47,904 nt of DNA from positions 1-47,904 of the forward strand of contig NZ_JABBJN010000046.1 in NCBI RefSeq assembly GCF_012928505.1, in the 5' to 3' direction. The DNA comes from Achromobacter sp. Bel. GTDB taxonomy: Bacteria > Pseudomonadota > Gammaproteobacteria > Burkholderiales > Burkholderiaceae_B. Below the pieces are notes generated by a model, which was given only the letters and a program-made list of their open reading frames with translations, was not told the origin of the DNA and did not search any database. Every line of letters starts with the position of its first letter. The first letter of the stretch is position 1. The position numbers were made by a program, and so were the translations under genes. This document shows positions 26,701 through 34,696 of this stretch, piece after piece.

Positions 26701-27037
26701 CTCCGAACAGAGCAAGGTGATCGGCGTTCGGGCCGATGAACGTGATTCCCGCCGTCTCGCAAGCCAGGGCGAAATCCGCCCTTTCACTCAAGAAGCCATA
26801 CCCCGGATGGATGGCATCGCAATGCTCGGCCGTGGCGGCAGCAATGATGGCGGCGATATCGATATAAGCCGCCGGACCGGAGCCGGTCAGTGCAACCGAG
26901 GTATCCGCGAGAATTCGATGCCTCGAGTTTGAATCGTCCTGGGAATACACCGCGACGCTTTCCAACCCGAGGTCGCGCACGGCGCGAATGGCTCGCACGG
27001 CGATTTCGCCACGATTGGCAATCAACACTCTCTTCAT
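23720..27037 (-). CDS. Single-chain biotin-dependent acyl-CoA carboxylase (BC-BCCP-CT)
   Basis: 1105 residues. The biotin carboxylase part (1 to about 445) shows RVLIANRGEIAVRAIRA, the ATP-grasp glycine loop KAVGGGGGRGMRVV and EANPRLQVEHTITEQVTG. A biotinyl domain lies at about 500-570 with the AMKMEH motif (biotin-accepting Lys near 535). The carboxyltransferase part covers about 625-1100 (SARENVDDLCDEGSFVEFG-like start, GIIANNPHHLGGAID, LIDTPGFMVG, KGYGLGAMAMAGG). All three activities on one chain is the layout of the long-chain acyl-CoA carboxylase type; the common form uses two or three subunits. It carboxylates an acyl-CoA with bicarbonate and ATP in the cytoplasm. The CoA-transferase gene follows 33 bases later. 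AGGA precedes the ATG. Confidence 0.94.
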   Translation of the reverse strand: MKRVLIANRGEIAVRAIRAVRDLGLESVAVYSQDDSNSRHRILADTSVALTGSGPAAYIDIAAIIAAATAEHCDAIHPGYGFLSERADFALACETAGITFIGPNADHLALFGDKGRALQLARECGVPVMPATSGGATLADVEQFFDEQGGVGIVIKAVGGGGGRGMRVVKSKADIAELYARCRSEAMSAFGVDALYAERLVNRARHIEVQIVGDGASVVALGDRDCTLQRRFQKVVEIAPSPVLSATLRAAILAAAKKMAAKVEYRSLGTFEFLVEENEQGVQTDFVFIEANPRLQVEHTITEQVTGVDLVTLQIGIAQGKRLAELGVDPTNPPGLNGYAIQVRINAESTDATGMARPAHGRLERFEPPAGPEVRVDTHAYSGYSPAPAFDTLLAKLIVFSRSDDFSGVVRRLRRCLAEFRIAGVSTNIHLLQALVAREDFLSQRNHTRYIEAILGELLAAAERYAQEQQAKDSLIGDSGGRSASADILPRASQAAVPEGLSASRAPLSGRLVEVSVSAGALVLKGQPIAVIEAMKMEHTVVADFNGRVVEVPVASGGNVLEGEILVLLEQESGGVDTEVVTDAIDLNAVRPDLQAVLDRHASLYDDARPQAVAKRRSRGQRTARENVDDLCDEGSFVEFGALVIAAQASRRSKEDLIANTPADGIVTGIGNVNGDAFGYDGSLTAVMAYDATVLAGTQGKRNHIKTDRLVERARRDEMPMVLFAEGGGGRPGDVDFPFVSGLYQPSFAALAELSGEVPLLGIVSGRCFAGNAAFLGVCDVIIADKSANIGMAGPAMIEGGGLGIFRPEDVGPAPVQFANGVIDILVDNEAQAVAAAKHYLSMFQGRTKDWVAPDPRHLRHVVPENRLRVYDSRKAIEGIADVGSVLMLRSGFGLGMHTALARVEGQPVGIIANNPHHLGGAIDADAADKAARFMNLCDIHGLPIISLIDTPGFMVGPEQEARAQVRHVSRMFVAAAKLRVAILAIALRKGYGLGAMAMAGGGFRSASCAVSWPTGEFGPMGLEGSIRLGFKKELENVPEGPQRQALYDQLVARAYERGHAINVASTTEIDAVIDPAQTRTWIRQGIASASLRAGRARRAFVDTW

Positions 27038-27309
27038 GGGGATCCTATGTCTCTGCTCTAACTCTTATGCTCAAGTCCTTAAGCTGCTGCCCGTAGCCAT
27101 TGCATGTTCCTGCCAGAGGAGGCGCGCCTGCGGGCAGGCGCCGAAAAGCATTAACATGAAAACGGATACGCACAATCGCAGCCCAGCTTGATCCGGCGGT
27201 TGTCGTTAACTTGGCGAGGATGTTAGGTGTCGTGCAACAGCCGCACAATTCACATTTTTCTCTGACCCCTATAGCCGTTCGGCATGTGTCTCGATAAAGG
27301 CAGTCGGAA
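27038..27309. other. Divergent control region of the acyl-CoA cluster
   Basis: 272 bases between the carboxylase start (minus) and the LysR start (plus). Both promoters and the LysR binding sites should lie here. I did not find a palindrome strong enough to name as the operator. No coding sequence was recognised. Confidence 0.4.
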
Positions 27310-28239
27310 ATGGAACTCAGGCAGTTAAGAACGGTTTTGGCGATCGCGGAAACCGGCAGCCTCACCAAGGCGGCGGAACTGCTGCACGTCGTGCAGCCTG
27401 CCCTGTCCCGACAGCTGAAACAGCTGGAAGACGAACTGGGCACTCCGCTTTTCGAGCGCAACCGGCTCGGGATGGTGCTGACCGTGCCAGGCCGCCGGTT
27501 TGTCGATCAGGTGCGGGTTTCCCTTAAGGGGCTCAATGAAGCCCGGGCCGACATCGGCGCCGCAAAATCGGATCTTCTTGGCACGGTGTCCATCGGCATG
27601 CTGCCCAGCCTGGCGGCCGCGCTTGCCGGCCCGCTCGTCATAGCGCTGCAGCAGCAATATCCAAATCTGCGCGTGCGCATCGCCACCGGCTTCTCGGATT
27701 TCCTGCAAGAGGGCCTGGAGGGCGGCAAGCTTGATATCTGCCTCATGGGCGACTATCTGCAATCCGAACTCCTGCAGACCTCGCCCGCTTATTCCGAGCC
27801 CATATACGTCTTCGGCCTGCCGGGATCCGGATTGTCCGAGGATGCCCCGATGACGCTCGAGGCCGTCTCCAGAATGCCCATGGTGGTTCCGGAAGCGCGC
27901 AGCTTACGCAACGTGATAGACCGGGCCTGCACCATCCTCGGCGTCAACCTGAATCTGGTTGCCGAGTCGGACAGCACTGCGGTCATACTCGATCTGGTGT
28001 TACGCGGTGTCGGCTACACCATCCTGCCAGTCATCCCCATCATGACGATGCTGGCCGAAAAGCGCATCGAAGGCGCTCCCATCATCAGCCCCACGCTGCA
28101 ACGCACCGTGATCATCGGCACCGCCGTCCTGAACCGCAACCCCCGCATCGTCAATGCCCTGCATGCCGAGCTGATCCGCCTGCTCGAGCCCTACATCAAA
28201 CAGTTCGACCACGTCGGCGTACGCTGGCTTGCCGACTGA
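27310..28239 (+). CDS. LysR-family transcriptional regulator (NAC/CynR-like subgroup)
   Basis: 309 residues. The winged helix covers about 1-60 (MELRQLRTVLAIAETGSLTKAAELLHVVQPALSRQLKQLEDELGT). The effector domain covers about 88-300 (LGTVSIGMLPSLAAALAGPLV, VLRGVGYTILPVIPI). The MELRQLR start and the short C-terminus match regulators of nitrogen and organic-acid use. It is divergent from the carboxylase operon and upstream of the plus-strand DUF35-thiolase-FadB-Bug operon, so it probably controls both arms of the cluster. Confidence 0.94.
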   Translation: MELRQLRTVLAIAETGSLTKAAELLHVVQPALSRQLKQLEDELGTPLFERNRLGMVLTVPGRRFVDQVRVSLKGLNEARADIGAAKSDLLGTVSIGMLPSLAAALAGPLVIALQQQYPNLRVRIATGFSDFLQEGLEGGKLDICLMGDYLQSELLQTSPAYSEPIYVFGLPGSGLSEDAPMTLEAVSRMPMVVPEARSLRNVIDRACTILGVNLNLVAESDSTAVILDLVLRGVGYTILPVIPIMTMLAEKRIEGAPIISPTLQRTVIIGTAVLNRNPRIVNALHAELIRLLEPYIKQFDHVGVRWLAD

Positions 28240-28460
28240 ATACACCCTCTGCGCGCGAACCCGGCACGCACCGGGCCACGGCCGAGCTATGCTCAATCGC
28301 TATGACCCTCGTCAAAATTAGTTAATTGTCCCGAGACGGCTCGCCCCCCTAACATCATTCGAGCGTCGTGGCGTCGCCAGCAGACAAGCCATGCACCCAA
28401 CGGGTGTATGTCCCGTCCGCCTGCCGGCCGGCCGCGGCCAAGGAATCTTGGGAGGCGAAT

Positions 28461-28868
28461 GTGCAGAATTCCTTTAACAGCACACACACAGCGGGCGACG
28501 AGGCAGTCGGCCCGGAGCAGTACTTCCAGCGCATGCTCGAACAAGGGCAGTTCATGATTCAGCGCTGCGAAACAACCGGCCGCGCCGTTTTCTATCCCCG
28601 AGCCATCTCCCCTTATGGCGGCGGACGCTTGCGCTGGGAAGCCGCCAGTGGCGAGGGCACCATCTATTCGGCCACGGTCGTGCGCCAACGCCCCGAACGG
28701 GGTGGGAACTATTGCGTCGTTCTGGTGGACCTTGAAGAAGGACCGCGCCTGATGAGCACCGTTGTCGATATGGAGCCCCTGGCGGTGACGATCGGCATGC
28801 GAGTACGTGCAGAAGTGCGCCGCCAGTCCTCTGGCGTGCCGCGCGTGGTGTTTGTGCGCGCGGACTGA
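28461..28868 (+). CDS. DUF35 OB-fold acyl-CoA-associated protein with degenerate zinc ribbon
   Basis: 135 residues from a GTG at 28461 with GGGAGG upstream. The DUF35 layout is a helix plus rubredoxin-like ribbon (about 18-55, QFMIQRCETTGRAVFYPRAISPYGG) followed by an OB fold (about 60-130, GEGTIYSATVVRQ, GPRLMSTVVDM). In the family the ribbon has two CxxC pairs. Here only the first Cys remains (CETTG, SPYG), so zinc binding is probably lost. DUF35 proteins are obligate partners of thiolase-like enzymes; the next gene, 31 bases on, is such an enzyme. Substrate-channelling subunit is the likely role. Confidence 0.82.
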   Translation: MQNSFNSTHTAGDEAVGPEQYFQRMLEQGQFMIQRCETTGRAVFYPRAISPYGGGRLRWEAASGEGTIYSATVVRQRPERGGNYCVVLVDLEEGPRLMSTVVDMEPLAVTIGMRVRAEVRRQSSGVPRVVFVRAD

Positions 28869-28899
28869 CCGCGCGACGCATGATAATTGGAATGACTTG

Positions 28900-30051
28900 A
28901 TGGCTACTAATACAAGAGGGGCCTCGGCGATTGTCGGGATCGGCACCACGCCTGGCTGGAACAGCCCCGGGTTCTCGGCTTTGGATCAACTCGGCATCGC
29001 GGTTCAGGCGGCGGCGGCCGATGCGGGTATCGGCGTGGACCAGATCGACGGCTTGTTCACGTCCACACTGACGCATTTCATGCCCGCCCTGTCCGTGGCG
29101 GAGTATCTCGGCATCCATCCGACCTATATGGATGGCACCAACATCGGCGGATCCTCATTTCTGGCCCACCTGCTGTCGGCCACGCTTGCCCTGCAAGCCG
29201 GGCTGTGCAAAGTGGCCTGCATTTGCTATGGGTCGAACCAACTGTCGGCGGGCGGCAAGCTGACCACCCTGACCGAACCCGCACCCTGGGAGGCGATGTA
29301 TTCGCCGCGCAACCCCATCAGTGGCTATGCCTTGGCTACCGCGCGCCACATGCACCAGTATGGAACCACGCGCGAGCAGTTGGCCAGCGTCGCGGTCGCC
29401 GCGCGCCAGTGGGCGCAGCTCAATCCTGCCGCGCACGAGCGCGCCCCCCTGAGCATCGCCGAGGTTCTGGATTCCCGGCTCATATCCGATCCTCTCACGC
29501 TGCGGGACTGCTGCCTGGTGACCGACGGCGGCGGAGCGATGATTCTCGTCGCCGCGGAACGCGTACCGGAATTTGCCAACACGCCGGCCTATGTCCTGGG
29601 TGTCGGTGAGGCAACCACGCATCGCCAGATTTCAACCATGGAAGACCTCACGGTCACCGGTGCCGTGCAATCCGGCCAACGCGCCTTCGAGATGGCGCGC
29701 GTCGCGCCACAACAAATCGACGTCCTTCAGCTCTATGACGCATTCACGATCAACCCGATTCTGTTTCTTGAGGACCTGGGTTACTGCGCCAAGGGCGAAG
29801 GCGGCGCGTTCGTGGCGTCGGGCGTGACCGCGCCCGGTGGCGCACTGCCGGTCAACACCAACGGCGGCGGCCTGTCCTGCAATCACCCGGGCATGTATGG
29901 CATTTTCGCGGCCATCGAGGCGGTGCACCAAATCCGCCGCTCCGCAGGCGCCAGACAGGTTGACGGCGTCGATCTGGCCTTGGCCCACGGCAATGGCGGC
30001 CAGTTGGCCAGCCAGGTCACGGCGATTCTCGGATCGCGCGCCACCCTGTAA
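28900..30051 (+). CDS. Thiolase-fold protein, SCP2/Ltp2-like, probable acyl-CoA retro-aldolase subunit
   Basis: 383 residues from the ATG at 28900. The thiolase fold is recognisable from the N-terminal half (SAIVGIGTTPGW, ALDQLGIAVQAAAADAGI) and C-terminal motifs (VLQLYDAFTINPILFLEDLG, NTNGGGLSCNHPGMYGI, ALAHGNGGQLASQ). The nucleophilic Cys of thiolases is absent: the corresponding loop reads NIGGSSFLAHLL. The second catalytic Cys near the C-terminus is replaced by His-Gly (AHGNGG). The same loss is known in Ltp2-type steroid side-chain aldolases, which pair with a DUF35 subunit. With the DUF35 gene directly upstream, a carbon-carbon cleaving aldolase on a CoA thioester is the best guess. The annotation 'acetyl-CoA acetyltransferase' would be misleading. 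Confidence 0.82.
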   Translation: MATNTRGASAIVGIGTTPGWNSPGFSALDQLGIAVQAAAADAGIGVDQIDGLFTSTLTHFMPALSVAEYLGIHPTYMDGTNIGGSSFLAHLLSATLALQAGLCKVACICYGSNQLSAGGKLTTLTEPAPWEAMYSPRNPISGYALATARHMHQYGTTREQLASVAVAARQWAQLNPAAHERAPLSIAEVLDSRLISDPLTLRDCCLVTDGGGAMILVAAERVPEFANTPAYVLGVGEATTHRQISTMEDLTVTGAVQSGQRAFEMARVAPQQIDVLQLYDAFTINPILFLEDLGYCAKGEGGAFVASGVTAPGGALPVNTNGGGLSCNHPGMYGIFAAIEAVHQIRRSAGARQVDGVDLALAHGNGGQLASQVTAILGSRATL

Positions 30052-30074
30052 ACGCTGAAACCGCGGACACCATC

Positions 30075-32171
30075 ATGAGCAGCACAACCAGCACGCAAGT
30101 CGTCACCTACCATCTTCAGGCCGACGTGGCCTGCATTTCAATCGACAACCCACCTGTCAATGCGCTCTCTCAGGCAGTGCGGGCGGGCCTGAAATCTGCC
30201 ATCGCCGCCGCGCAGACCGACGCGAGTGTCAAAGCGCTGGTGTTGCTGTGCAAGGGAAGGACTTTCTTTGCCGGTGCCGACATCAAAGCGTTCGCCCTGC
30301 CATCCCGGGAGCCTGAGCTGGCCGATGTCATACAGTGCCTGGAACAAGCGCAAAAGCCCGTGATCGCGGCCATACACGGAACCGCGCTGGGCGGTGGGCT
30401 CGAAGTCGCGCTCGGCTGCCACTACCGCATCGCCACACCGGACGCCCGCTTCGGCCTGCCCGAAGTCAAGCTCGGCCTGTTGCCCGGCGCGGGAGGAACC
30501 CAACGCCTGCCCCGCCTGATCGGTGCGGCCGAGGCATTGGAGATGATCGTCGACGGCAAGCCGATCTCGGCCCAACACGCGCTGCGTATCGGCTTGGTGG
30601 ATGAACTCGCCGAAGCGGATCTGGCGAGCGCGGCATTGGCCCTGGCAAGGCGGGTTCAGCACGAAGACCTGGCACAGCGAAGAGTGAGCGCCTTGGCTGC
30701 TCCCGAGGCAGATTCAGAGCTCTTTACTGCTGCCGAACAAAGCCTGCGGCAACAACTGAGCGGCTCTGAAGCGCCGCTCAGTTGCGTGAAAGCCGTGCGC
30801 GCGTCGGTGGAGCAACCCTTTGACAAAGGGTTGCAGATCGAGCGGGCCTTGTTCGATGAACTGAAAGTTTCGCCAGAGTCATGCGCACTGCGCCATGCCT
30901 TCTTTGCCGAGCGGCAATTGCACAAGCTGCCGTTTGCGGCCAAGGCCAGGTCCGTCAGCCGGGCCGCGGTGATAGGCGCCGGCACGATGGGCGGCGGCAT
31001 TGCGATGTGCTTCGCCAACGCCGGCATACCCGTGGTGCTGCTGGAGAAAGACGCCGAGCGCCTGAGTCAGGGCTTGACGCGCATCGAAGAAAACTACGCC
31101 AACTCCGCTCGGCGCGGCCGGCTCAGCGCAGGCGACGTCGCGCAGCGGCTCGCATGCATACAGGGCAGCACACGCTTCGAGGATCTGGCCGACGTGGATC
31201 TGGTCATTGAAGCGGTGTTCGAGGAAATCGGGCTCAAACACGAGATATTCAAGACGCTCGATCTGGTCTGCAAACCCGGCGCCATCCTGGCCTCCAACAC
31301 CTCTTACCTGGACATCGACAATATAGCGAGCGCCACCCGGCGGCCCCAACACGTGGTCGGGATGCACTTTTTCAGTCCCGCCAACGTCATGCAGTTGCTG
31401 GAGAACGTGCGCGGTTCCGCCACCTCTGACGAAGTGTGCGCCACCGTCATGGAAGTGGGCCGCCGCCTGGGCAAGGTCGCCGTGCTGGTGCGGTCCTGCG
31501 ACGGATTCGTCGGCAACCGCATGTTGGCGAAGCGTACGCGCGAAAGCTACTTCCTGCTCCAGGAAGGCGCCTCGCCCTTTCAGATCGACCGTGTCCTGCG
31601 CGACTTCGGCCTCCCGATGGGGCCGTTCGCCATGGCGGATCTGGCAGGTTTGGACGTGGGCTGGCGCAATCGCCAGAGCCGCCTGCAGAACCTGACGCCG
31701 CGCGAGCGCGAGTGCGACATGCTGGACCGCATGGTCGCCGCGGGCCGGCTGGGCCAGAAGACTCAGGGTGGCTTCTACGACTATGACGGTGACCGCAAGG
31801 CCACCCCGTCACCTGCTGCCGAAACACTGGTCGCCGCACACCGCGCCGCCTCCGGACGACAAGCGCGGCAGATCTCCAACCAGGAAATTCTGGAGCGCTG
31901 CCTGTACTCCATGATCAACGAAGCCGCCTATATCCTGGAGGAGAATATCGTCGAACGCGCCTCCGACATTGACGTCGTCTGGATCAAAGGTTACGGCTTT
32001 CCCGCCTATCGGGGCGGCCCGCTGTGCTACGCGGACCAGATCGGCCTGCCTGCCATCCTGGCGGGGCTGCGCAAGTACGAAGCCGAGCACGGTTCCCAAT
32101 ACTGGAAGCCGGCCAATCTCATCGTCAAGCTCGCTCAGGAGGGGCGAGGTTTTCACGATGGTCCTGCCTGA
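30075..32171 (+). CDS. Bifunctional enoyl-CoA hydratase/3-hydroxyacyl-CoA dehydrogenase (FadB/FadJ-like)
   Basis: 698 residues, near the FadB length. The crotonase domain (about 1-190) has the oxyanion-hole pieces [10 protein letters not shown] and [14 protein letters not shown], and both catalytic Glu positions are kept ([15 protein letters not shown] and [10 protein letters not shown]). The NAD-binding part of the dehydrogenase starts [22 protein letters not shown] (about 296). The catalytic His region is [17 protein letters not shown] (about 428), and two C-terminal dehydrogenase domains fill about 475-690. It hydrates a 2-enoyl-CoA and oxidises the 3-hydroxy product in the cytoplasm. It lies 23 bases after the thiolase-fold gene in one operon. 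Confidence 0.94.
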   Translation: MSSTTSTQVVTYHLQADVACISIDNPPVNALSQAVRAGLKSAIAAAQTDASVKALVLLCKGRTFFAGADIKAFALPSREPELADVIQCLEQAQKPVIAAIHGTALGGGLEVALGCHYRIATPDARFGLPEVKLGLLPGAGGTQRLPRLIGAAEALEMIVDGKPISAQHALRIGLVDELAEADLASAALALARRVQHEDLAQRRVSALAAPEADSELFTAAEQSLRQQLSGSEAPLSCVKAVRASVEQPFDKGLQIERALFDELKVSPESCALRHAFFAERQLHKLPFAAKARSVSRAAVIGAGTMGGGIAMCFANAGIPVVLLEKDAERLSQGLTRIEENYANSARRGRLSAGDVAQRLACIQGSTRFEDLADVDLVIEAVFEEIGLKHEIFKTLDLVCKPGAILASNTSYLDIDNIASATRRPQHVVGMHFFSPANVMQLLENVRGSATSDEVCATVMEVGRRLGKVAVLVRSCDGFVGNRMLAKRTRESYFLLQEGASPFQIDRVLRDFGLPMGPFAMADLAGLDVGWRNRQSRLQNLTPRERECDMLDRMVAAGRLGQKTQGGFYDYDGDRKATPSPAAETLVAAHRAASGRQARQISNQEILERCLYSMINEAAYILEENIVERASDIDVVWIKGYGFPAYRGGPLCYADQIGLPAILAGLRKYEAEHGSQYWKPANLIVKLAQEGRGFHDGPA

Positions 32172-32307
32172 AGCCGCGCACACGCAATAAGAGAGAGCAC
32201 GTCAACGGTGTCCCCAAGGGATGCAGGCACTGTCGATCCTGACCTGCGTGGGCAGCGGACCTGGCATATACAGCGGTTTTGATAAATACAACAAACCGGA
32301 GACAAGC

Positions 32308-33312
32308 GTGTCTGACAAGCAACTGCATCGCATCCCTTTTGGCCGCAGTCTGGCCGCCATCATCACCTGCGGCAGCAGCGCCCTGCTCGCGCCTGGAGTC
32401 GCGGCTGCCGCCGATTGGCCCGACGGCAAACCCATCACCATCGTCGTCCCGTTTTCGCCCGGCGGTTTCACGGATCTGGTTGCGCGCCGCTTCGCTCAGG
32501 ACCTGGGCAATGAGTTGAAGACAACTATCGTGGTTCAGAACAAGCCCGGCGCCAGCGGCCAGATCGGCACTGCGCTCGTCGCGCGCGAAAAACCGGACGG
32601 CTACAACCTGCTCGTCACGGCCACGCAGCACGTGATCTATCCCGGCCTGCAGCCCAACCTGCCCTACGACCCGAAGAAAAGCTTCTCCAACGTGGCCATT
32701 CTGGCTTACGCGCCTAACGTCCTGCTGGTTCCCGCCAAATCTCCCATCTCCAACGCCAAGGAATTCACGGCCTACGCCAACAAACGACCTGGCGGTCTGG
32801 CTTTCGGCTCCAGCAGCGTGGGCGGCTCGGCGCACATGTCCGGCGAACTCTACAAGATGGTCGCCGGCGCCAATCTGCGCCATATCCCCTACAAGGGCGC
32901 CGCGCCTGCCGTCACCGACCTGATAGGCGCGCAGATCCCGGCGGCATTCCTGGACGCGACATCGGCCGCCGCCTTCATCCGCTCGGGCGACGTCAAAGCC
33001 CTGGCCGTCACCTCGAAAGACCGCCTGCCCAGCTTGCCCGATGTCCCCACCGTCGCCGAATCCGGCTATCCGAGCTATGAATCGCAGGCCTGGATAGGCG
33101 TCTTCGGCCCCGCCGGCATGCCGACACCCATCGTGCAGAGGCTGAACCAGATCGCCATCGACAGCGCCAACACCGAAGCCAACATCAAATGGCTCAACGA
33201 CAACAACGCCACGCCGGCCAAGCTCTCGCCGGCACAGGTCACGGGATTCGTCGACGCCGAGCTTGGCAAATGGAAAACCGTCATCGACCAGGCGCACGTC
33301 ACGGTCCAATAG
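32308..33312 (+). CDS. Bug/TctC-family periplasmic solute-binding protein
   Basis: 334 residues from a GTG at 32308 with GGAG upstream; the open frame begins at 32221, but the leader reads as a signal peptide only from here (RSLAAIITCGSSALLAPGVAAAA). Bug hallmarks: WPDGKPITIVVPFSPGGFTD, QNKPGASGQIG and KPDGYNLL. It is the last gene of the plus-strand arm of the acyl-CoA cluster, 136 bases after the FadB-like gene. It is the second Bug protein of that cluster; the two may bind related ligands. Confidence 0.92.
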   Translation: MSDKQLHRIPFGRSLAAIITCGSSALLAPGVAAAADWPDGKPITIVVPFSPGGFTDLVARRFAQDLGNELKTTIVVQNKPGASGQIGTALVAREKPDGYNLLVTATQHVIYPGLQPNLPYDPKKSFSNVAILAYAPNVLLVPAKSPISNAKEFTAYANKRPGGLAFGSSSVGGSAHMSGELYKMVAGANLRHIPYKGAAPAVTDLIGAQIPAAFLDATSAAAFIRSGDVKALAVTSKDRLPSLPDVPTVAESGYPSYESQAWIGVFGPAGMPTPIVQRLNQIAIDSANTEANIKWLNDNNATPAKLSPAQVTGFVDAELGKWKTVIDQAHVTVQ

Positions 33313-33359
33313 CACGGTGAGGCGCTCGCAAACGGGCGCCGTAACCCCAAAGCGGCCCG

Positions 33360-33382
33360 GGGCCGGCCGCAAAGGCCGGCCC
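33360..33382. terminator. GC hairpin between convergent genes
   Basis: GGGCCGGCC, a 5-base loop (GCAAA) and GGCCGGCCC form a perfect 9-pair stem. It lies in the 90-base gap between the Bug stop (33312, plus strand) and the stop of the LacI-type gene (33403, minus strand). There is no T run, so it may act as a transcription barrier or mRNA stabiliser for both directions rather than a textbook terminator. Confidence 0.5.
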
Positions 33383-33402
33383 TGGGCGCTCTCGCGAAGC
33401 CA

Positions 33403-34470
33403 TCACGGCTCAGGAATGTTTTCCCGGAAGATGACCTGAAGCCGCGGCAGATAGCTGGGTTCGGGCGCGCCCTTCACGGCCGCCACCAGCAGCTTGACGA
33501 TCTCGCGCGCCTCGACGCGCGGGTTCTGGTCGATCACGGCGTCCATCGTGCGATCGAGCAACAGGCGGCGCGTAGCTTCGGTGAGGTCGTGGCCCACGAA
33601 GACAATGCGATGGGCGGACGCTGCCTTACTTGAGCGAGCCTCGTTTGAGCGAGCCTCGTTTGGCCACGCCTCGGCAAGCCGCGCCTCTTTCAGCGCTCGC
33701 GCGATGCCTTGATTGCCCGCGCCGATGTTGTAGATCGCGTGCGGCGGTTCTTTGCGCAGCAGATCCCGCGTGACGGCAAAGGCGCGGTCGCGGTCGTCGC
33801 CGATCTCAAGAATGTGTGCGATGCGCAGGTGCGGAAACTCTTCGCTCAGCAGCGAGCGAAAGCCCATCTCGCGCTCTTCGTGGCCGCGATACGCCAGTGA
33901 CCCCACGAACACCGCGACCTTCCGCTCCGTGTGCTGTGGCAGAAACCGTCCCAGCAACAGCGCGGCCAGGCGGCCCGCGGCGCGGTTGTCGATGCCCACG
34001 TAACCCAGGCGCGCCGAGATTGGAATGTCCGACACCAGCGTGCTCACATGCACGCCGCTGTCGCGCAGCGCCATGATGGCGTCGCGCACTTGCGGATGGT
34101 CCAGCCCGACCAGGCCAACGGCCTGCGTTTGCTCGCGCAGCTCGTAGAGCTTTTGCGCAAGCTTATTGGCCTCAAATCCCTCGATCAGATGCAGGCGGGC
34201 CCGCACATCGGGGCGGGTGGCGGCTTCTTCGAGCAGGTGCTGGCCCAACGCGGTCATGAAGCTGTTGGTGCCGGCGGGCAAGACGAAATCGACCCGCACA
34301 TCCTGGCTGGCGGCATCGGCGCCCTGGACGAAGTAGCCGAGGCGATTGGCGATTGCCAGCACACGGTCGCGTGTCTTGCCGCGCACGCCGTTGCGGTCGT
34401 TCAGCACCCGGTCCACGGTGGCGGTGGACATGCCGGCTTCACGGGCAATGAGGGAAATGGTGGGGCGCAT
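33403..34470 (-). CDS. LacI-family transcriptional regulator
   Basis: 355 residues from MRPTISLIAREAGMSTATVDRVLN; an upstream in-frame ATG adds six residues. The LacI helix-turn-helix covers about 3-50, with the variant TVDRVLNDRNGV instead of the usual TVSRVLN, as in the AglR/IolR-like branch that senses sugars or cyclitols. The periplasmic-binding-type effector domain covers about 58-350 (VRVDFVLPAGTNSFMTAL, GHDLTEATRRLLLD, DAVIDQNPRVEAREIVKLLV). Near residues 265-285 a short tandem repeat adds a charged stretch (NEARSNEARSSK). It is divergent from the seven-gene operon starting at 34697, which it probably represses. Confidence 0.92.
   Translation of the reverse strand: MRPTISLIAREAGMSTATVDRVLNDRNGVRGKTRDRVLAIANRLGYFVQGADAASQDVRVDFVLPAGTNSFMTALGQHLLEEAATRPDVRARLHLIEGFEANKLAQKLYELREQTQAVGLVGLDHPQVRDAIMALRDSGVHVSTLVSDIPISARLGYVGIDNRAAGRLAALLLGRFLPQHTERKVAVFVGSLAYRGHEEREMGFRSLLSEEFPHLRIAHILEIGDDRDRAFAVTRDLLRKEPPHAIYNIGAGNQGIARALKEARLAEAWPNEARSNEARSSKAASAHRIVFVGHDLTEATRRLLLDRTMDAVIDQNPRVEAREIVKLLVAAVKGAPEPSYLPRLQVIFRENIPEP
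33630..33659. repeat. 15-bp tandem duplication inside the LacI-type gene
   Basis: TTGAGCGAGCCTCGT-type units (15 bases) occur twice in tandem near 33630-33659, with a degenerate third copy to about 33675. They encode NEARS repeats on the minus strand in a surface loop of the effector domain. Being a multiple of three, expansions keep the frame. Exact unit borders are approximate. Confidence 0.6.
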
Positions 34471-34604
34471 GCGGGACCGGGCTCTCAAGAGACCATCAGG
34501 ACGATGGCAGCGAGGCCATCATAACCCATCATTTGCAATCATTCGGGATCAAAAAGGTAACGTTCCGGCCCTGGAAGCGCCATCCATCTTTACCCCTGAT
34601 TGTT

Positions 34605-34636
34605 TTGATGTGAATATCGCGGCTCAATAACATCAA
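34605..34636. promoter_or_regulatory. Candidate LacI-type operator
   Basis: TTGATGT (34605-34611) and ACATCAA (34630-34636) are perfect inverted arms separated by 18 bases. They lie in the 226-base gap between the divergent LacI-type gene (start 34470) and the Gfo/Idh gene (start 34697). The wide spacer fits two half-sites or a looped arrangement better than a single compact LacI operator, so the assignment is tentative. Confidence 0.4.
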
Positions 34637-34696
34637 ACACCGCACGGCAGGATGCCAGGCAGTCGACTGTGCATACCAAGCCGGCAGGAGGAGCAC

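Noticed and set aside
23783..26932. A 1049-residue open frame on the plus strand opposite the carboxylase gene
   Set aside because: It mirrors the codon structure of the real carboxylase gene, is rich in His, Arg and Gln, has no domain motif and no ribosome site. A high-GC antisense shadow.
32125..33372. A 415-residue minus-strand frame opposite the Bug gene
   Set aside because: Gly/Asp/Arg-rich antisense frame of a clear Bug protein.
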